Source: Micrococcales bacterium UBA7469
Lineage (GTDB): Bacteria; Actinomycetota; Actinomycetes; Actinomycetales; Microbacteriaceae
Assembly (NCBI GenBank): GCA_002479805.1
Contig: DLPB01000011.1
Span: forward strand, 8,520-72,519
Direction: 5' to 3'
DNA: 64,000 nt
The notes beneath the pieces were generated by a model that saw only the letters and a program-made list of their open reading frames with translations, was not told the origin of the DNA and made no database searches. Below, in pieces: positions 15,895 to 23,273 of this stretch. Positions within the stretch are counted from its first letter, which is position 1. Each line of letters starts with the position of its first letter. The translations under genes and the position numbers were made by a program.

Positions 15895-17505
15895 ATGTTC
15901 AAGCGCTGGCTAGCGGCTACCGCCGCCGCACTTTTGACGGTGGTCACCCTGGTGACTCCGGCCGCCGCAGCGATTCAGAACTATCAGGAATCTCCCGCCG
16001 ATACCTTCACCAAGCCTGGTACGCCCGCCAATTTCAATGCACTAAATGTTTCTTACGCCGAATTCTCCGAAGCGCCGGAATTTCACTATTTTTACATCGA
16101 CTTCGCAGGCGCCATTGTGGCAAACCAGTTTGACGATGGTCGTGGCTCCTGGGCGATGGTGATGCTTGATGTCAATAACGATGGCAGCGAGGATTACCGC
16201 ATTGAAACCGGCATCGAGACCCTTGAGGGCAGCTACGGTTCACCCGCCTACATTCACGATGTGAATCGAGACAAAGAGGTCTCCGGTTGCTCTGCAGTGT
16301 TCTTTAGCAACCTGGTCGAAAAGGTCGAGTGGGTTGGTTTCAAGTTGCCATACAACTGCCTGAAGCTCCCCAAGACCTTTGGCATTCGGGGTTATGCCGA
16401 CTACATCGAAGATGACAACCTGGCATTTGATTTTGTGCCAGAGGACGGCTTTTTCAAGGTCACCCACAAGCTGGCCGCAACCTCAACCATCACCGGGCTG
16501 GAACTGCCTTCAGTTGCCCCCGAAGCCCTCTACAGCGTCAATACCCCAGGCTCGGCACCAAATGACTTGGTGGCGCTCAGCCCGCAGGTGTTGAAGTCGG
16601 TGGTGACGGTGTTCTGTGATCAGGGTTTGGGCACCGGTTGGGCGGCAAAGGTCGCGATTCCAGCCTCGGTATCGAGTCATGGCATGAAGACTTTCCTAGT
16701 AACCAACCACCACGTCGTGGCTGACTGTTTGGCAGCCGGTGAAGTAACTCTCACCGACAATGCTGGCAATTCTGCGGTGGGCTACATCGCATCGGCCGAT
16801 GAGGGCAATGACCTCGCCGGCATCTACACCAAGATGACTTTGCCGACCTTGAGTTTCCGAGGTGAAAGACCGGCCCAAGGTTGGTGGGTGGGTGTGCTGG
16901 GATCCCCCAGGGGGCTAGATGGCTACCTCACCACCGGTTTGGTTTCCAAGGTGGTATCAGATGGCAGTGAATTCGGGGTATCGGCATCACTAAACCCTGG
17001 TAACTCTGGTGGTCCGATCTTCGATCGCGATGGCAGAGTCCTTGGGGTTGCAACCTACAAGCTGCTCGAATCCGAGGGGCTCGGCTTTGCTAGAAGTGCG
17101 ACCCTGCTCTGCACCATGATCGTGAAGTGTGACAACGCGAATCCAATTTGGTCAACCCAGCTCGCTGCCAAACCCGGTAGCCAGGTAGGCGGTGGCACCG
17201 CAGCCGGCCAGGTGAAATCCTCGACCTTGCCACCATTTGCGGCCAAGTCATCGAAGCTAAATGGCACCCAGCAGAACTCCATCAGCCGTCTTTTGATTCT
17301 CAACGGTTGGACCACCAAGTTCCTGTGCAGCGGAATCGTTTCCACAAAGGCAACCTCGAGCGAGAAGACGCTGGCAAGGGCTCGGGCCAAGGCCGCCTGT
17401 GACTTTGCAAAGAAGCAAAACCCGGGCCTTTCCACCTTCTACCAGGTGAAGTCTTCAACCGCTAAATCAACCATCGGCAAGGTGCTGGTGACCCTTACTA
17501 ACTAG
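15895..17505 (+). CDS. Secreted trypsin-like serine protease with C-terminal OmpA-like tail
   Basis: A protein of about 536 residues with a Sec signal peptide (FKRWLAATAAALLTVVTLVT, then an Ala-rich cleavage site). A domain of about 200 residues with unknown fold follows, then an S1-type protease domain. The catalytic His is in LVTNHHVVADC (about residue 271), the Asp in GNDLAGIYTK (about 305) and the Ser in NPGNSGGPIFD (about 371). The final 85 residues (from KLNGTQQNSISRL through TLARARAKAACDFAKKQ) resemble OmpA-like domains of actinobacterial secreted proteins. TTG 15883, with GGAGA 7 bases upstream, is an equally possible start. Confidence 0.85.
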   Translation: MFKRWLAATAAALLTVVTLVTPAAAAIQNYQESPADTFTKPGTPANFNALNVSYAEFSEAPEFHYFYIDFAGAIVANQFDDGRGSWAMVMLDVNNDGSEDYRIETGIETLEGSYGSPAYIHDVNRDKEVSGCSAVFFSNLVEKVEWVGFKLPYNCLKLPKTFGIRGYADYIEDDNLAFDFVPEDGFFKVTHKLAATSTITGLELPSVAPEALYSVNTPGSAPNDLVALSPQVLKSVVTVFCDQGLGTGWAAKVAIPASVSSHGMKTFLVTNHHVVADCLAAGEVTLTDNAGNSAVGYIASADEGNDLAGIYTKMTLPTLSFRGERPAQGWWVGVLGSPRGLDGYLTTGLVSKVVSDGSEFGVSASLNPGNSGGPIFDRDGRVLGVATYKLLESEGLGFARSATLLCTMIVKCDNANPIWSTQLAAKPGSQVGGGTAAGQVKSSTLPPFAAKSSKLNGTQQNSISRLLILNGWTTKFLCSGIVSTKATSSEKTLARARAKAACDFAKKQNPGLSTFYQVKSSTAKSTIGKVLVTLTN

Positions 17506-17670
17506 GTCAGCCGAAGTTAATTTCCAATCGGGGCTAGGAAGTTCTGTGGCACATGATTTTTGCGCCTTTACTTGATCATTGATAACGCAGCAAGCTGCGC
17601 ATTACGCGAGCCAACTAACAAGCCCTGGCTTGCGCACCGCGGTTTCTATAGAGTAGGTGCAAACGCCTAA

Positions 17671-17678
17671 GGGGGGGG
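17671..17678 (+). repeat. G8 homopolymer directly before a start codon
   Basis: Eight consecutive G residues end one base before the ATG of the 185-residue unknown gene. The tract occupies the place of the ribosome site but is too close to the start for standard pairing. A TATAGA hexamer about 20 bases upstream may be its -10 box. Runs of this length are prone to slippage. Confidence 0.6.
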
Positions 17679-17679
17679 T

Positions 17680-18237
17680 ATGTTTACGGTCGAAAAATTG
17701 ATAATTGTGGCCGCTGAAATAGAGCGCGTGCATTACGGCCGGCTTCGAATGGTCAAAGAGGTGACAGTCTTTGATCATACGTTTTTGGGTGAAAGACTGT
17801 TCTCGCAGGCGGAAGGCTTGAGCGCTCCAAGCGACCAGAACGTCAAGGAGTTTTACTCGTTTGAGGATATTTCGCCTGACCTGGATTCGGCCGTCGAATA
17901 TGAAGAGTTGACCGCGTTTCAGACTAGTTTGCGCCAAATATTCGAAGCCCAAGATAAAGAAGGAATTGGCTCTAACCCTGATCCAGAACCAGGTATTTCG
18001 CAGCAATTCATGACTTGGTTTTACCCCTCCACATCAAAAGGCTTGGAGGAATTCGGTCCTGAAGAGGCTGCGTACTTGCTTGAATCGCTCGAAACTTGCG
18101 CGATTGAAACAGAATTTCATGAACGTGCCAAGGCGGCCTGCATCGTGACATTCACTAAGCACATGTGTGATCACGAGTGGGACGGGGATTCTGATGATTT
18201 GGAGTGTCAGAATTGCGAGGAACATAAGTTCGTTTAG
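17680..18237 (+). CDS. Hypothetical acidic protein with C-terminal Cys cluster
   Basis: A 185-residue protein not recognised from any family. It is strongly acidic in the middle (FEDISPDLDSAVEYEELT and GSNPDPEPG). It ends with a possible zinc knuckle, CDHEWDGDSDDLECQNCEEH, containing His and Cys at plausible spacing. Base composition is visibly lower in GC than the flanking genes, and codons such as ATA and TTG are more frequent, suggesting acquisition by transfer. It lies alone before tRNA-Lys. An antisense frame covers part of it but lacks a ribosome site. Confidence 0.6.
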   Translation: MFTVEKLIIVAAEIERVHYGRLRMVKEVTVFDHTFLGERLFSQAEGLSAPSDQNVKEFYSFEDISPDLDSAVEYEELTAFQTSLRQIFEAQDKEGIGSNPDPEPGISQQFMTWFYPSTSKGLEEFGPEEAAYLLESLETCAIETEFHERAKAACIVTFTKHMCDHEWDGDSDDLECQNCEEHKFV

Positions 18238-18334
18238 CGTCGCAAACCGATTTTGCTTCTTGTTCAAAGCTGGAGGTGGCAGAACCGGCCCCTTTACTGC
18301 TATTCTTGTCCGCGGCTCGCTGAAGAGCCAAAAT

Positions 18335-18407
18335 GCACCTCTAGCTCAATCGGCAGAGCAACTGACTCTTAATCAGTGGGTTCTGGGTTCAAGTCCCAGG
18401 GGGTGCA
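18335..18407 (+). tRNA. tRNA-Lys (CTT anticodon)
   Basis: A complete cloverleaf: acceptor GCACCTC paired with GGGGTGC, anticodon arm ACTGA-CTCTTAA-TCAGT with anticodon CTT, and T arm CTGGG-TTCAAGT-CCCAG. The discriminator is A. CCA is not encoded; the next three bases are CGA. A TATTCT hexamer at 18301-18306 may be its -10 box. Confidence 0.97.
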
Positions 18408-18411
18408 CGAA

Positions 18412-18441
18412 TAAATCCAGCTCCTATTCGGGCTGGATTTA
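18412..18441. terminator. Rho-independent terminator after tRNA-Lys
   Basis: A perfect 10-bp stem (TAAATCCAGC at 18412-18421 and its complement at 18432-18441) with a 10-base loop. It separates tRNA-Lys from the convergent YdeI-like gene and could act in both directions. The T run is short. Confidence 0.75.
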
Positions 18442-18894
18442 CTACTTAACCGGCTTTTCGGTTTTTAGCGCTTCGAGCACTTTTTCGATGCGTCTCTGGC
18501 GAGTGTCTTCTGCCTTCGCCTCATTCACCTGCCGGGCCAACTCTTTTCGCTTTGAGTAACTGAGCTTTGAAAACACCTCAGCGAGATCACTCTTGCTCAA
18601 TGCGGCATCAAGCTCCGGATGCATTTCCACCGTCCGATACCCAGAATCCAGCTCAAGTGTTACCTCAACGGAGTCTCCCGCCTTGGCGTTAGCAGCCAAG
18701 CGTTCGGCACTGGGAAAGACCACCCTGCACTCTCCGTCCACGCCAACGGCTGTGCTTTGGTAGGTGTGGCCATTGATCGTGACTTTGAGTGGAGCGCGTT
18801 TGTTGGTCTGCAACTTATCCAAAACCCACTGCGGTATCAGTAGCGATGCATGATTGCCTTCGCCCAGGACATCCGTTTCGTATGTAACGCTCAC
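18442..18894 (-). CDS. DUF1905 / YdeI (OmpD-associated) family protein
   Basis: A 150-residue two-part protein. The N-terminal 90 residues follow the DUF1905 pattern (a beta-barrel-like domain with LLIPQWVLDKL and KAGDSVEVTLEL). The C-terminal part (SKLSYSKRKELARQVNEAK and following helix) is the YdeI/OmpD-associated helical region. Members have been linked to resistance to antimicrobial peptides, but the biochemical role is unknown. It starts with GTG; TAGCAT ends 6 bases before it and no ribosome site is present, a leaderless arrangement. Confidence 0.8.
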   Translation of the reverse strand: MSVTYETDVLGEGNHASLLIPQWVLDKLQTNKRAPLKVTINGHTYQSTAVGVDGECRVVFPSAERLAANAKAGDSVEVTLELDSGYRTVEMHPELDAALSKSDLAEVFSKLSYSKRKELARQVNEAKAEDTRQRRIEKVLEALKTEKPVK

Positions 18895-18927
18895 ATGACC
18901 ATGCTAACCAGCTGCTAATTTGTTGTC

Positions 18928-19206
18928 GTGCTGGAACTCAACGAATTCAAAACTTACAAAGATTCTGATGGTCGCATCACTCGATTACCAGCTAAGTGGA
19001 GCAAAAAAGTGAAGCTGTCCCTGGCACTTTTAGAGGCTTTTGAATTCGATGTTGAGTACTCGGAGCCAGAGCTGAACGAGATTCTGAAGGCCTATCTAGA
19101 TGACTTCGCGCTGGTTCGCAGAACACTGGTGGACATGGGGTATCTAGAGCGTGACCGCTATGGCAAGAGCTATCGCAGGGTAGTTAAAGCTCAAGAATCA
19201 GCGTGA
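18928..19206 (+). CDS. DUF2087 domain protein
   Basis: A 92-residue protein matching the DUF2087 pattern (RITRLPAKWSKKVKLSLALL, then YSEPELNEILKAYLDDFALVRRTLVDMGYLERD, then YRRV). The domain looks like a small winged-helix unit and is found alone or fused to regulators. Its function is unknown; DNA binding is a guess. The GTG start is preceded by TAATTT ending 6 bases upstream, indicating a leaderless message, and is divergent from the YdeI-like gene. The 3' end overlaps the convergent DUF1905 gene by 23 bases. Confidence 0.8.
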   Translation: MLELNEFKTYKDSDGRITRLPAKWSKKVKLSLALLEAFEFDVEYSEPELNEILKAYLDDFALVRRTLVDMGYLERDRYGKSYRRVVKAQESA

Positions 19207-19468
19207 TTTCGTCGCTTACGGCGATCTGATTTGGCTTCCTGACTGCGTCCTTGAGCGGAATGTAGAAGCTGCCAGTTCGAGGTATTAGCGATGTGGAAAC
19301 TGTAGTTTGCCCGATGGTAACTTTTGCAGGGATCACACCCCAACCGTAGGTAAGTTCACGCTTATAAAGCTCAATCTCTTCGGTGACTTCAATGGGCGTT
19401 GGCAGAAAATAGAACGGGGCAGGTCCGCGCCATTCGATGACGGTTCCTGTTATCTCAAATTTCAGCAT
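19184..19468 (-). CDS. Stand-alone DUF1905 protein
   Basis: A 94-residue protein that is essentially one DUF1905 domain: FEITGTVIEWRGPAPFYFLP, then YGWGVIPAKVTIG, and LIPRTGSFYIPLKDAVRK ending in EITLILEL. The ATG at 19468 overlaps the stop of the LysE-type gene by one base (TAATG), so it is coupled to that exporter; the longer open frame upstream is an overlap with the exporter gene and is rejected. Function unknown. A second DUF1905 domain is encoded 300 bases away. Confidence 0.8.
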   Translation of the reverse strand: MLKFEITGTVIEWRGPAPFYFLPTPIEVTEEIELYKRELTYGWGVIPAKVTIGQTTVSTSLIPRTGSFYIPLKDAVRKPNQIAVSDEITLILEL

Positions 19469-20061
19469 TAGATAAAGAGGGCCGGTACCATCGTGGCAAC
19501 CAGCAGGATGCCTGCGGTCCAGTTGAACAATCTGAGTCTGGTTGGGTTGGTAAGCACCTTTGAGATTCCCTGGCCCATCACGGCCCAGGCAACCGCTCCC
19601 GGGTAGGTGGTGATTAGAAAAATTGCGATGCAAATAGCTACTGCTCCAACACCTAAGTCAACTGGCGCGTAGGTCGCCATAAACGAAGTGCAAACAATCC
19701 AAGCCTTAGGATTCACAAACTGCAGCAGGAAGGCATTGAAAAACCTTGGCACTTCAACCTCATCCGGTCCGGATTTGTAGCCGGATTTGATGACCTTGTA
19801 TGCCAAATAGAGAATGTAGCCAAAACCGACATACTTCAAAATCTCATAGATCATTGGGACGGCGAGAAAGACCGCTCCAAGCCCAAGCCCAATCGCAGTC
19901 AACATGCTTCCAAGCCCGAGCATGATGCCGTTTACGAACACCAGCGACTTTCGAGCACCGTGGATAGCGCCAGAGGCAAGCAGGTAGGAGTTGTTGGGAC
20001 CGGGGGTGATTGCGGTCACAAATCCAAAGGTTGCAACTGCAACTAGAAGCTCTATCGGCAC
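19468..20061 (-). CDS. LysE/RhtB-family amino acid exporter (first of three)
   Basis: A 197-residue membrane protein with about six helices and the family signature ITPGPNNSYLLASGAIHG near residues 17-34, followed by a long hydrophobic segment. Such proteins export amino acids or related metabolites; the substrate is unknown. GTG 20061 is chosen because GGTGGGAG lies 9 bases upstream and the hydrophobic N-terminus begins right there. A longer frame from 20112 would leave no room before the divergent gene at 20116. It is coupled to the downstream DUF1905 gene. Confidence 0.85.
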   Translation of the reverse strand: MPIELLVAVATFGFVTAITPGPNNSYLLASGAIHGARKSLVFVNGIMLGLGSMLTAIGLGLGAVFLAVPMIYEILKYVGFGYILYLAYKVIKSGYKSGPDEVEVPRFFNAFLLQFVNPKAWIVCTSFMATYAPVDLGVGAVAICIAIFLITTYPGAVAWAVMGQGISKVLTNPTRLRLFNWTAGILLVATMVPALFI

Positions 20062-20115
20062 CTCGTCATTCTCCCACCAATTCGCAATAGGCTGGTGGGG
20101 ATTGAAAGGCAATAA

Positions 20116-20619
20116 ATGTCAAAAGCTCTAGTCATTGTTGACGTGCAGGCAAGCATGTTCTTTGGCCCATGGCCGGTTCCAGGTGCTGCCGAGCTTTTGC
20201 AGCGCATCGGAGATCGCCTGCTGAAGGCTCGCCTTGAGGGCGAGCATGTTGTGCATGTGCAGAACGATGGCCCTGAAGACGAGATGGATGCTCCGGGTGA
20301 GCCCTGGTGGGAATTGGTGCTGGCACCAAAAGAAAACGAGTTGGTAATCCGCAAGACTCATCAAAACGTTTTCGAGTCCAATCCAGATTTGGCAGATGAG
20401 CTGCGCGCCAAGGGGATTGACGAGCTAGAACTGGTTGGTGTCCAGTCGGATATGTGTCTAGGGGCATCCGCCAAGGGTGCACATGCGCTTGGCTTCAAGA
20501 TTTCGGTTGATCGCAACCTTCACGGCACCTATGACGGAGGATTCCCGGGTTCCGAAGACCCAACTCCAGCCAGTGAAATTTCAGACCGAATCCAGCGGGA
20601 GCTCGAAGCACTGGCATGA
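20116..20619 (+). CDS. Isochorismatase-family cysteine hydrolase
   Basis: A 167-residue hydrolase with the same fold as nicotinamidase. The triad is Asp9 (VIVDVQASMF), a Lys in VIRKTHQNVF and the Cys of GVQSDMCLGASAKGA. The metal-binding histidines of nicotinamidase are not evident, so an isochorismatase-like or ureido-type hydrolase is more likely; the substrate is unknown. AAAGG lies 7 bases before the ATG. It overlaps the next gene by 4 bases (ATGA). Confidence 0.85.
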   Translation: MSKALVIVDVQASMFFGPWPVPGAAELLQRIGDRLLKARLEGEHVVHVQNDGPEDEMDAPGEPWWELVLAPKENELVIRKTHQNVFESNPDLADELRAKGIDELELVGVQSDMCLGASAKGAHALGFKISVDRNLHGTYDGGFPGSEDPTPASEISDRIQRELEALA

Positions 20620-21536
20620 ACAACCTAGTTTCCCTGGAGCCAAAGCAGTTCCCTGCATATCTTGAAGCAATCGAGAGTGTCGGAGCCAAGGTTGTGCCGA
20701 TGGGAGCCGAGGTTAGAGCGTTGGTCTGGACCGACTATGCCAATCCACAGGGCTTAGCCAAGATGCTCGAAGCAAACCCGCAGCTTCAGTGGGTGCAGTT
20801 GCCTTTTGCTGGCGTAGATGCATTTAGTCAAATAATTCAGGGTAAGCCAACCTTTACCTCGGCCAAGCGCTCATATTCAGAGCCGGTGGCTGAACACGCT
20901 TTGATGCTCTGCATGGCCCTCGGGCGCATATTGCCAGAGCGCATCAGGGCCAAGAGTTGGGGCAAAAAGCATGCCGACTCACTGTTTGATGCCGAGGTTT
21001 TGATTATTGGCGGTGGCGGTATTGCCGAGCAGTTGGTTGAAATGCTGGTGCCATTTAGGTCGCAGGTTACTATCGTGCGCAAGCGACCCCAGAGTTCTTT
21101 CTCAACTGGCTTTACCGGCCGCATAGTTGGTTTTGAAGAGCTAGATGCTGAGCTTGCAAAGGCACAATTTGTAGTTCTAGCCTGCGCCCTCACCGACGAA
21201 ACCAGGTTCCTTTTCAATGCGGATCGTTTTGCTCTAATGCGTGACGACTCCTACCTGGTGAACATCGCTCGAGGCGAGGTGGTTGACCAGGATGCCTTGC
21301 TGGCCGCATTGGCATCGGGTCAAATTGCCGGCGCAGCAACCGATGTCACCTATCCAGAACCACTGCCCGAAGATCACCCGATGTGGCAAGAGCCAAAACT
21401 CATCATTACCCCGCACACCGCTGACACCTTGCCTCAGGTGACTCGGCTGTTCTCAGAGCGCTTGAGAGTCAACGTCTGTGCATGGCTTGCGGGCCGTGAA
21501 CTCACCGGAGTGGTCGATAAGGAACTTGGCTACTAG
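20616..21536 (+). CDS. D-isomer-specific 2-hydroxyacid dehydrogenase
   Basis: A 306-residue NAD(P)-dependent oxidoreductase. The Rossmann loop reads IIGGGGIAEQL (about residues 130-140). The catalytic residues are the Arg of NIARGEVVDQDALL, the Glu of VTYPEPLPEDHP and the His of ITPHTAD. The N-terminal substrate domain is poorly conserved, so the substrate cannot be named. The gene sits between an isochorismatase-like hydrolase and a LysE-type exporter, overlapping each by 4 and 1 bases, so the three form a tight operon. Confidence 0.88.
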   Translation: MNNLVSLEPKQFPAYLEAIESVGAKVVPMGAEVRALVWTDYANPQGLAKMLEANPQLQWVQLPFAGVDAFSQIIQGKPTFTSAKRSYSEPVAEHALMLCMALGRILPERIRAKSWGKKHADSLFDAEVLIIGGGGIAEQLVEMLVPFRSQVTIVRKRPQSSFSTGFTGRIVGFEELDAELAKAQFVVLACALTDETRFLFNADRFALMRDDSYLVNIARGEVVDQDALLAALASGQIAGAATDVTYPEPLPEDHPMWQEPKLIITPHTADTLPQVTRLFSERLRVNVCAWLAGRELTGVVDKELGY

Positions 21537-22144
21537 TGGAGTTTTCGACCTGGGTGCTCTACGCCGCAGCAGCGGTGGGATTGTCATTGACCCCTGGCCC
21601 CAATGGGCTTTTGGCTCTGACTCACGGAGCGCTCTACGGCACCAAGAAAACTCTCGCGACCATCTTTGGCGGACTGCTCGGATTTGCTGCCGTGATTGGC
21701 ATGAGCATGTTCGGCATTGGAGCTCTGCTGCAGGCCTCATCCGACCTGCTCACGGTTTTGAAATGGGCGGGTGGTGCCTACCTAGTTTGGCTGGGAGTTC
21801 AGGTCTGGAGATCTGAACCTATCGGAGTCCAAAATCCAACAAGCAGCACATTCTCAAAACCTTCGAGATTGTTCAGCCAAGGCTTTTTGTCTGCTGTGAC
21901 CAACCCCAAGGGAATCTTGTTTTTTGTGGCATTTTTGCCTCAGTTCATTGATCCAAACGCATCGCTTTTTCTGCAATTTGTGATCATGGCAGCAACTTTT
22001 GTGTTCGTGGAGTTTTGGTACGAACTAATGGTTGCGAGCCTGGCAGATCGAATTCAGCCTTGGCTTAGGCGAGTGGGTAAAAATTTCAACCGAGTCTTTG
22101 GATCGGTGTTTATGGCAATTGGAGTGCTTCTGCCGCTTCGTTAG
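21536..22144 (+). CDS. LysE/RhtB-family amino acid exporter (second of three)
   Basis: A 202-residue membrane protein with the family start (LSLTPGPNGLLALTHGALYG) and about six hydrophobic segments; a conserved NPKGILFFVAFLPQF motif marks it as RhtB-like. The GTG shares a base with the stop of the dehydrogenase gene (TAGTG), so export is coupled to that enzyme and the hydrolase. The 3' end overlaps the convergent peroxiredoxin gene by 4 bases. Confidence 0.87.
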   Translation: MEFSTWVLYAAAAVGLSLTPGPNGLLALTHGALYGTKKTLATIFGGLLGFAAVIGMSMFGIGALLQASSDLLTVLKWAGGAYLVWLGVQVWRSEPIGVQNPTSSTFSKPSRLFSQGFLSAVTNPKGILFFVAFLPQFIDPNASLFLQFVIMAATFVFVEFWYELMVASLADRIQPWLRRVGKNFNRVFGSVFMAIGVLLPLR

Positions 22145-22605
22145 AAAGCGATCTGCTTTCTCAGCATTTCGATGTGACCCTTGGCCTTCACGTTGTAGAA
22201 GACGTGTGTGAGCACACCCTTTTCGTCAACCACGAAGGTCGAGCGAATAGTGCCCATGTAAGTCTTTCCGTACATGCTCTTCTCGCCGTATGCACCATAG
22301 GCCAGCTGAACAGCATTGTCTGGGTCGCTTAGTAGTTCGAAGTTCAGGCTCTCTTTGTCTTTGAACTTCTTTAGTTTCCCTGGCTCATCAGGTGAGATGC
22401 CCAGCACTGTGTAGCCGGCAGACTTAAGCGAGTTGATGTTGTCTCTGAAATCACAGGCCTGGGTCGTGCAGCCCGGGGTGGAGGCTGCTGGGTAGAAATA
22501 CACCACTACCTTGTGACCCAAGACCGATGCGAGCGATACCTCTTCGCCGTCTTGGTTCTTCAGTGTGAACTGCGGTGCCTGGTTGCCAATTTCCAAAGTA
22601 GTCAT
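22141..22605 (-). CDS. bcp: Peroxiredoxin, Bcp/PrxQ family, with both cysteines
   Basis: A 154-residue thiol peroxidase. The peroxidatic Cys46 and resolving Cys51 are both present in STPGCTTQACDFRDN, the usual atypical two-Cys PrxQ pattern. The ATG at 22605 is preferred over an upstream in-frame codon because the family begins at this point. A TTATTT hexamer ends 5 bases before it. It is divergent from the ArgO-like exporter with only 38 bases between start codons. Confidence 0.9.
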   Translation of the reverse strand: MTTLEIGNQAPQFTLKNQDGEEVSLASVLGHKVVVYFYPAASTPGCTTQACDFRDNINSLKSAGYTVLGISPDEPGKLKKFKDKESLNFELLSDPDNAVQLAYGAYGEKSMYGKTYMGTIRSTFVVDEKGVLTHVFYNVKAKGHIEMLRKQIAF

Positions 22606-22643
22606 GGGTGAAATAACTTTTTCTCTGGCGATACAATTCCCAA

Positions 22644-23243
22644 GTGATCGCATCTGTAGCCGGCTTTTTCACCGGGCTTTCCTTGATTATCGCTATTGGG
22701 GCGCAAAACGCCTACGGCTTGCGATTGGGACTCATGCGACACCACGTCTTTGCCGCCGTGCTGTTTTGTGCAATTTCTGATGCGTTATTGATTATTGCCG
22801 GAGTCGCTGGCCTGGGTGCAGTGATCCAGCAGCTGCCGCTCTTGCTCGAGATTTTCCGCTACGCCGGCGCTGCCTATTTGATCTGGTTTGGTATTGCAGC
22901 CGTTAGGCGTGCCCTGAAGCCCTCATCGCTTGAGGCTCAGGGCGAGGCTCTGCCGCTCATCAAGACCTTGGCGACCATGGCGGGACTAACCTGGCTAAAT
23001 CCACACGTCTATCTCGACACCGTGATTCTGCTTGGTTCAATCGGCAACCAATTTGTGCCAAATCAGTGGTGGTTTGCACTGGGGGCTGCCACCGCAAGTT
23101 TTGTCTGGTTTTTCTCCCTTGGCTACGGGGCGAAGCTGCTCTCCCGCTTTATGGCATCGGTCAGGTTCTGGCAGGTCCTCGATATCGTGATTGCACTGGT
23201 GATGTTTAGCATCGCGCTCACCCTGCTTTTCTCCGATATCTAA
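22644..23243 (+). CDS. LysE/ArgO-type amino acid exporter (third of three)
   Basis: A 199-residue membrane protein of the LysE/ArgO branch: FFTGLSLIIAIGAQNAYGLR at the N-terminus, LNPHVYLDTVILLGSIG in the middle, and six predicted helices. This branch exports lysine or arginine in corynebacteria and E. coli, and basic amino acids are the likely substrate here. TACAAT ends exactly 6 bases before the GTG start, with no ribosome site, a clear leaderless pattern. No LysG-type regulator is adjacent. Confidence 0.88.
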   Translation: MIASVAGFFTGLSLIIAIGAQNAYGLRLGLMRHHVFAAVLFCAISDALLIIAGVAGLGAVIQQLPLLLEIFRYAGAAYLIWFGIAAVRRALKPSSLEAQGEALPLIKTLATMAGLTWLNPHVYLDTVILLGSIGNQFVPNQWWFALGAATASFVWFFSLGYGAKLLSRFMASVRFWQVLDIVIALVMFSIALTLLFSDI

Positions 23244-23273
23244 ATTCTGTCTAGGGGCACTAGACTTATTGGC

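Noticed and set aside
17586..17599. Palindrome CGCAGCAAGCTGCG after the protease gene
   Set aside because: The two-base loop cannot form an RNA hairpin, no T run follows, and no second copy was found to support a regulator site.
17602..18006. A 134-residue antisense frame over the 185-residue unknown gene
   Set aside because: No ribosome site or -10 box, and the sense frame has a plausible start and a structured C-terminus. With no recognised homologue for either frame, this rejection is only moderately firm.
19469..19633. N-terminal extension of the stand-alone DUF1905 protein
   Set aside because: It would overlap the LysE-type gene in another frame, and the DUF1905 domain begins exactly at the ATG at 19468 that is coupled to the stop.
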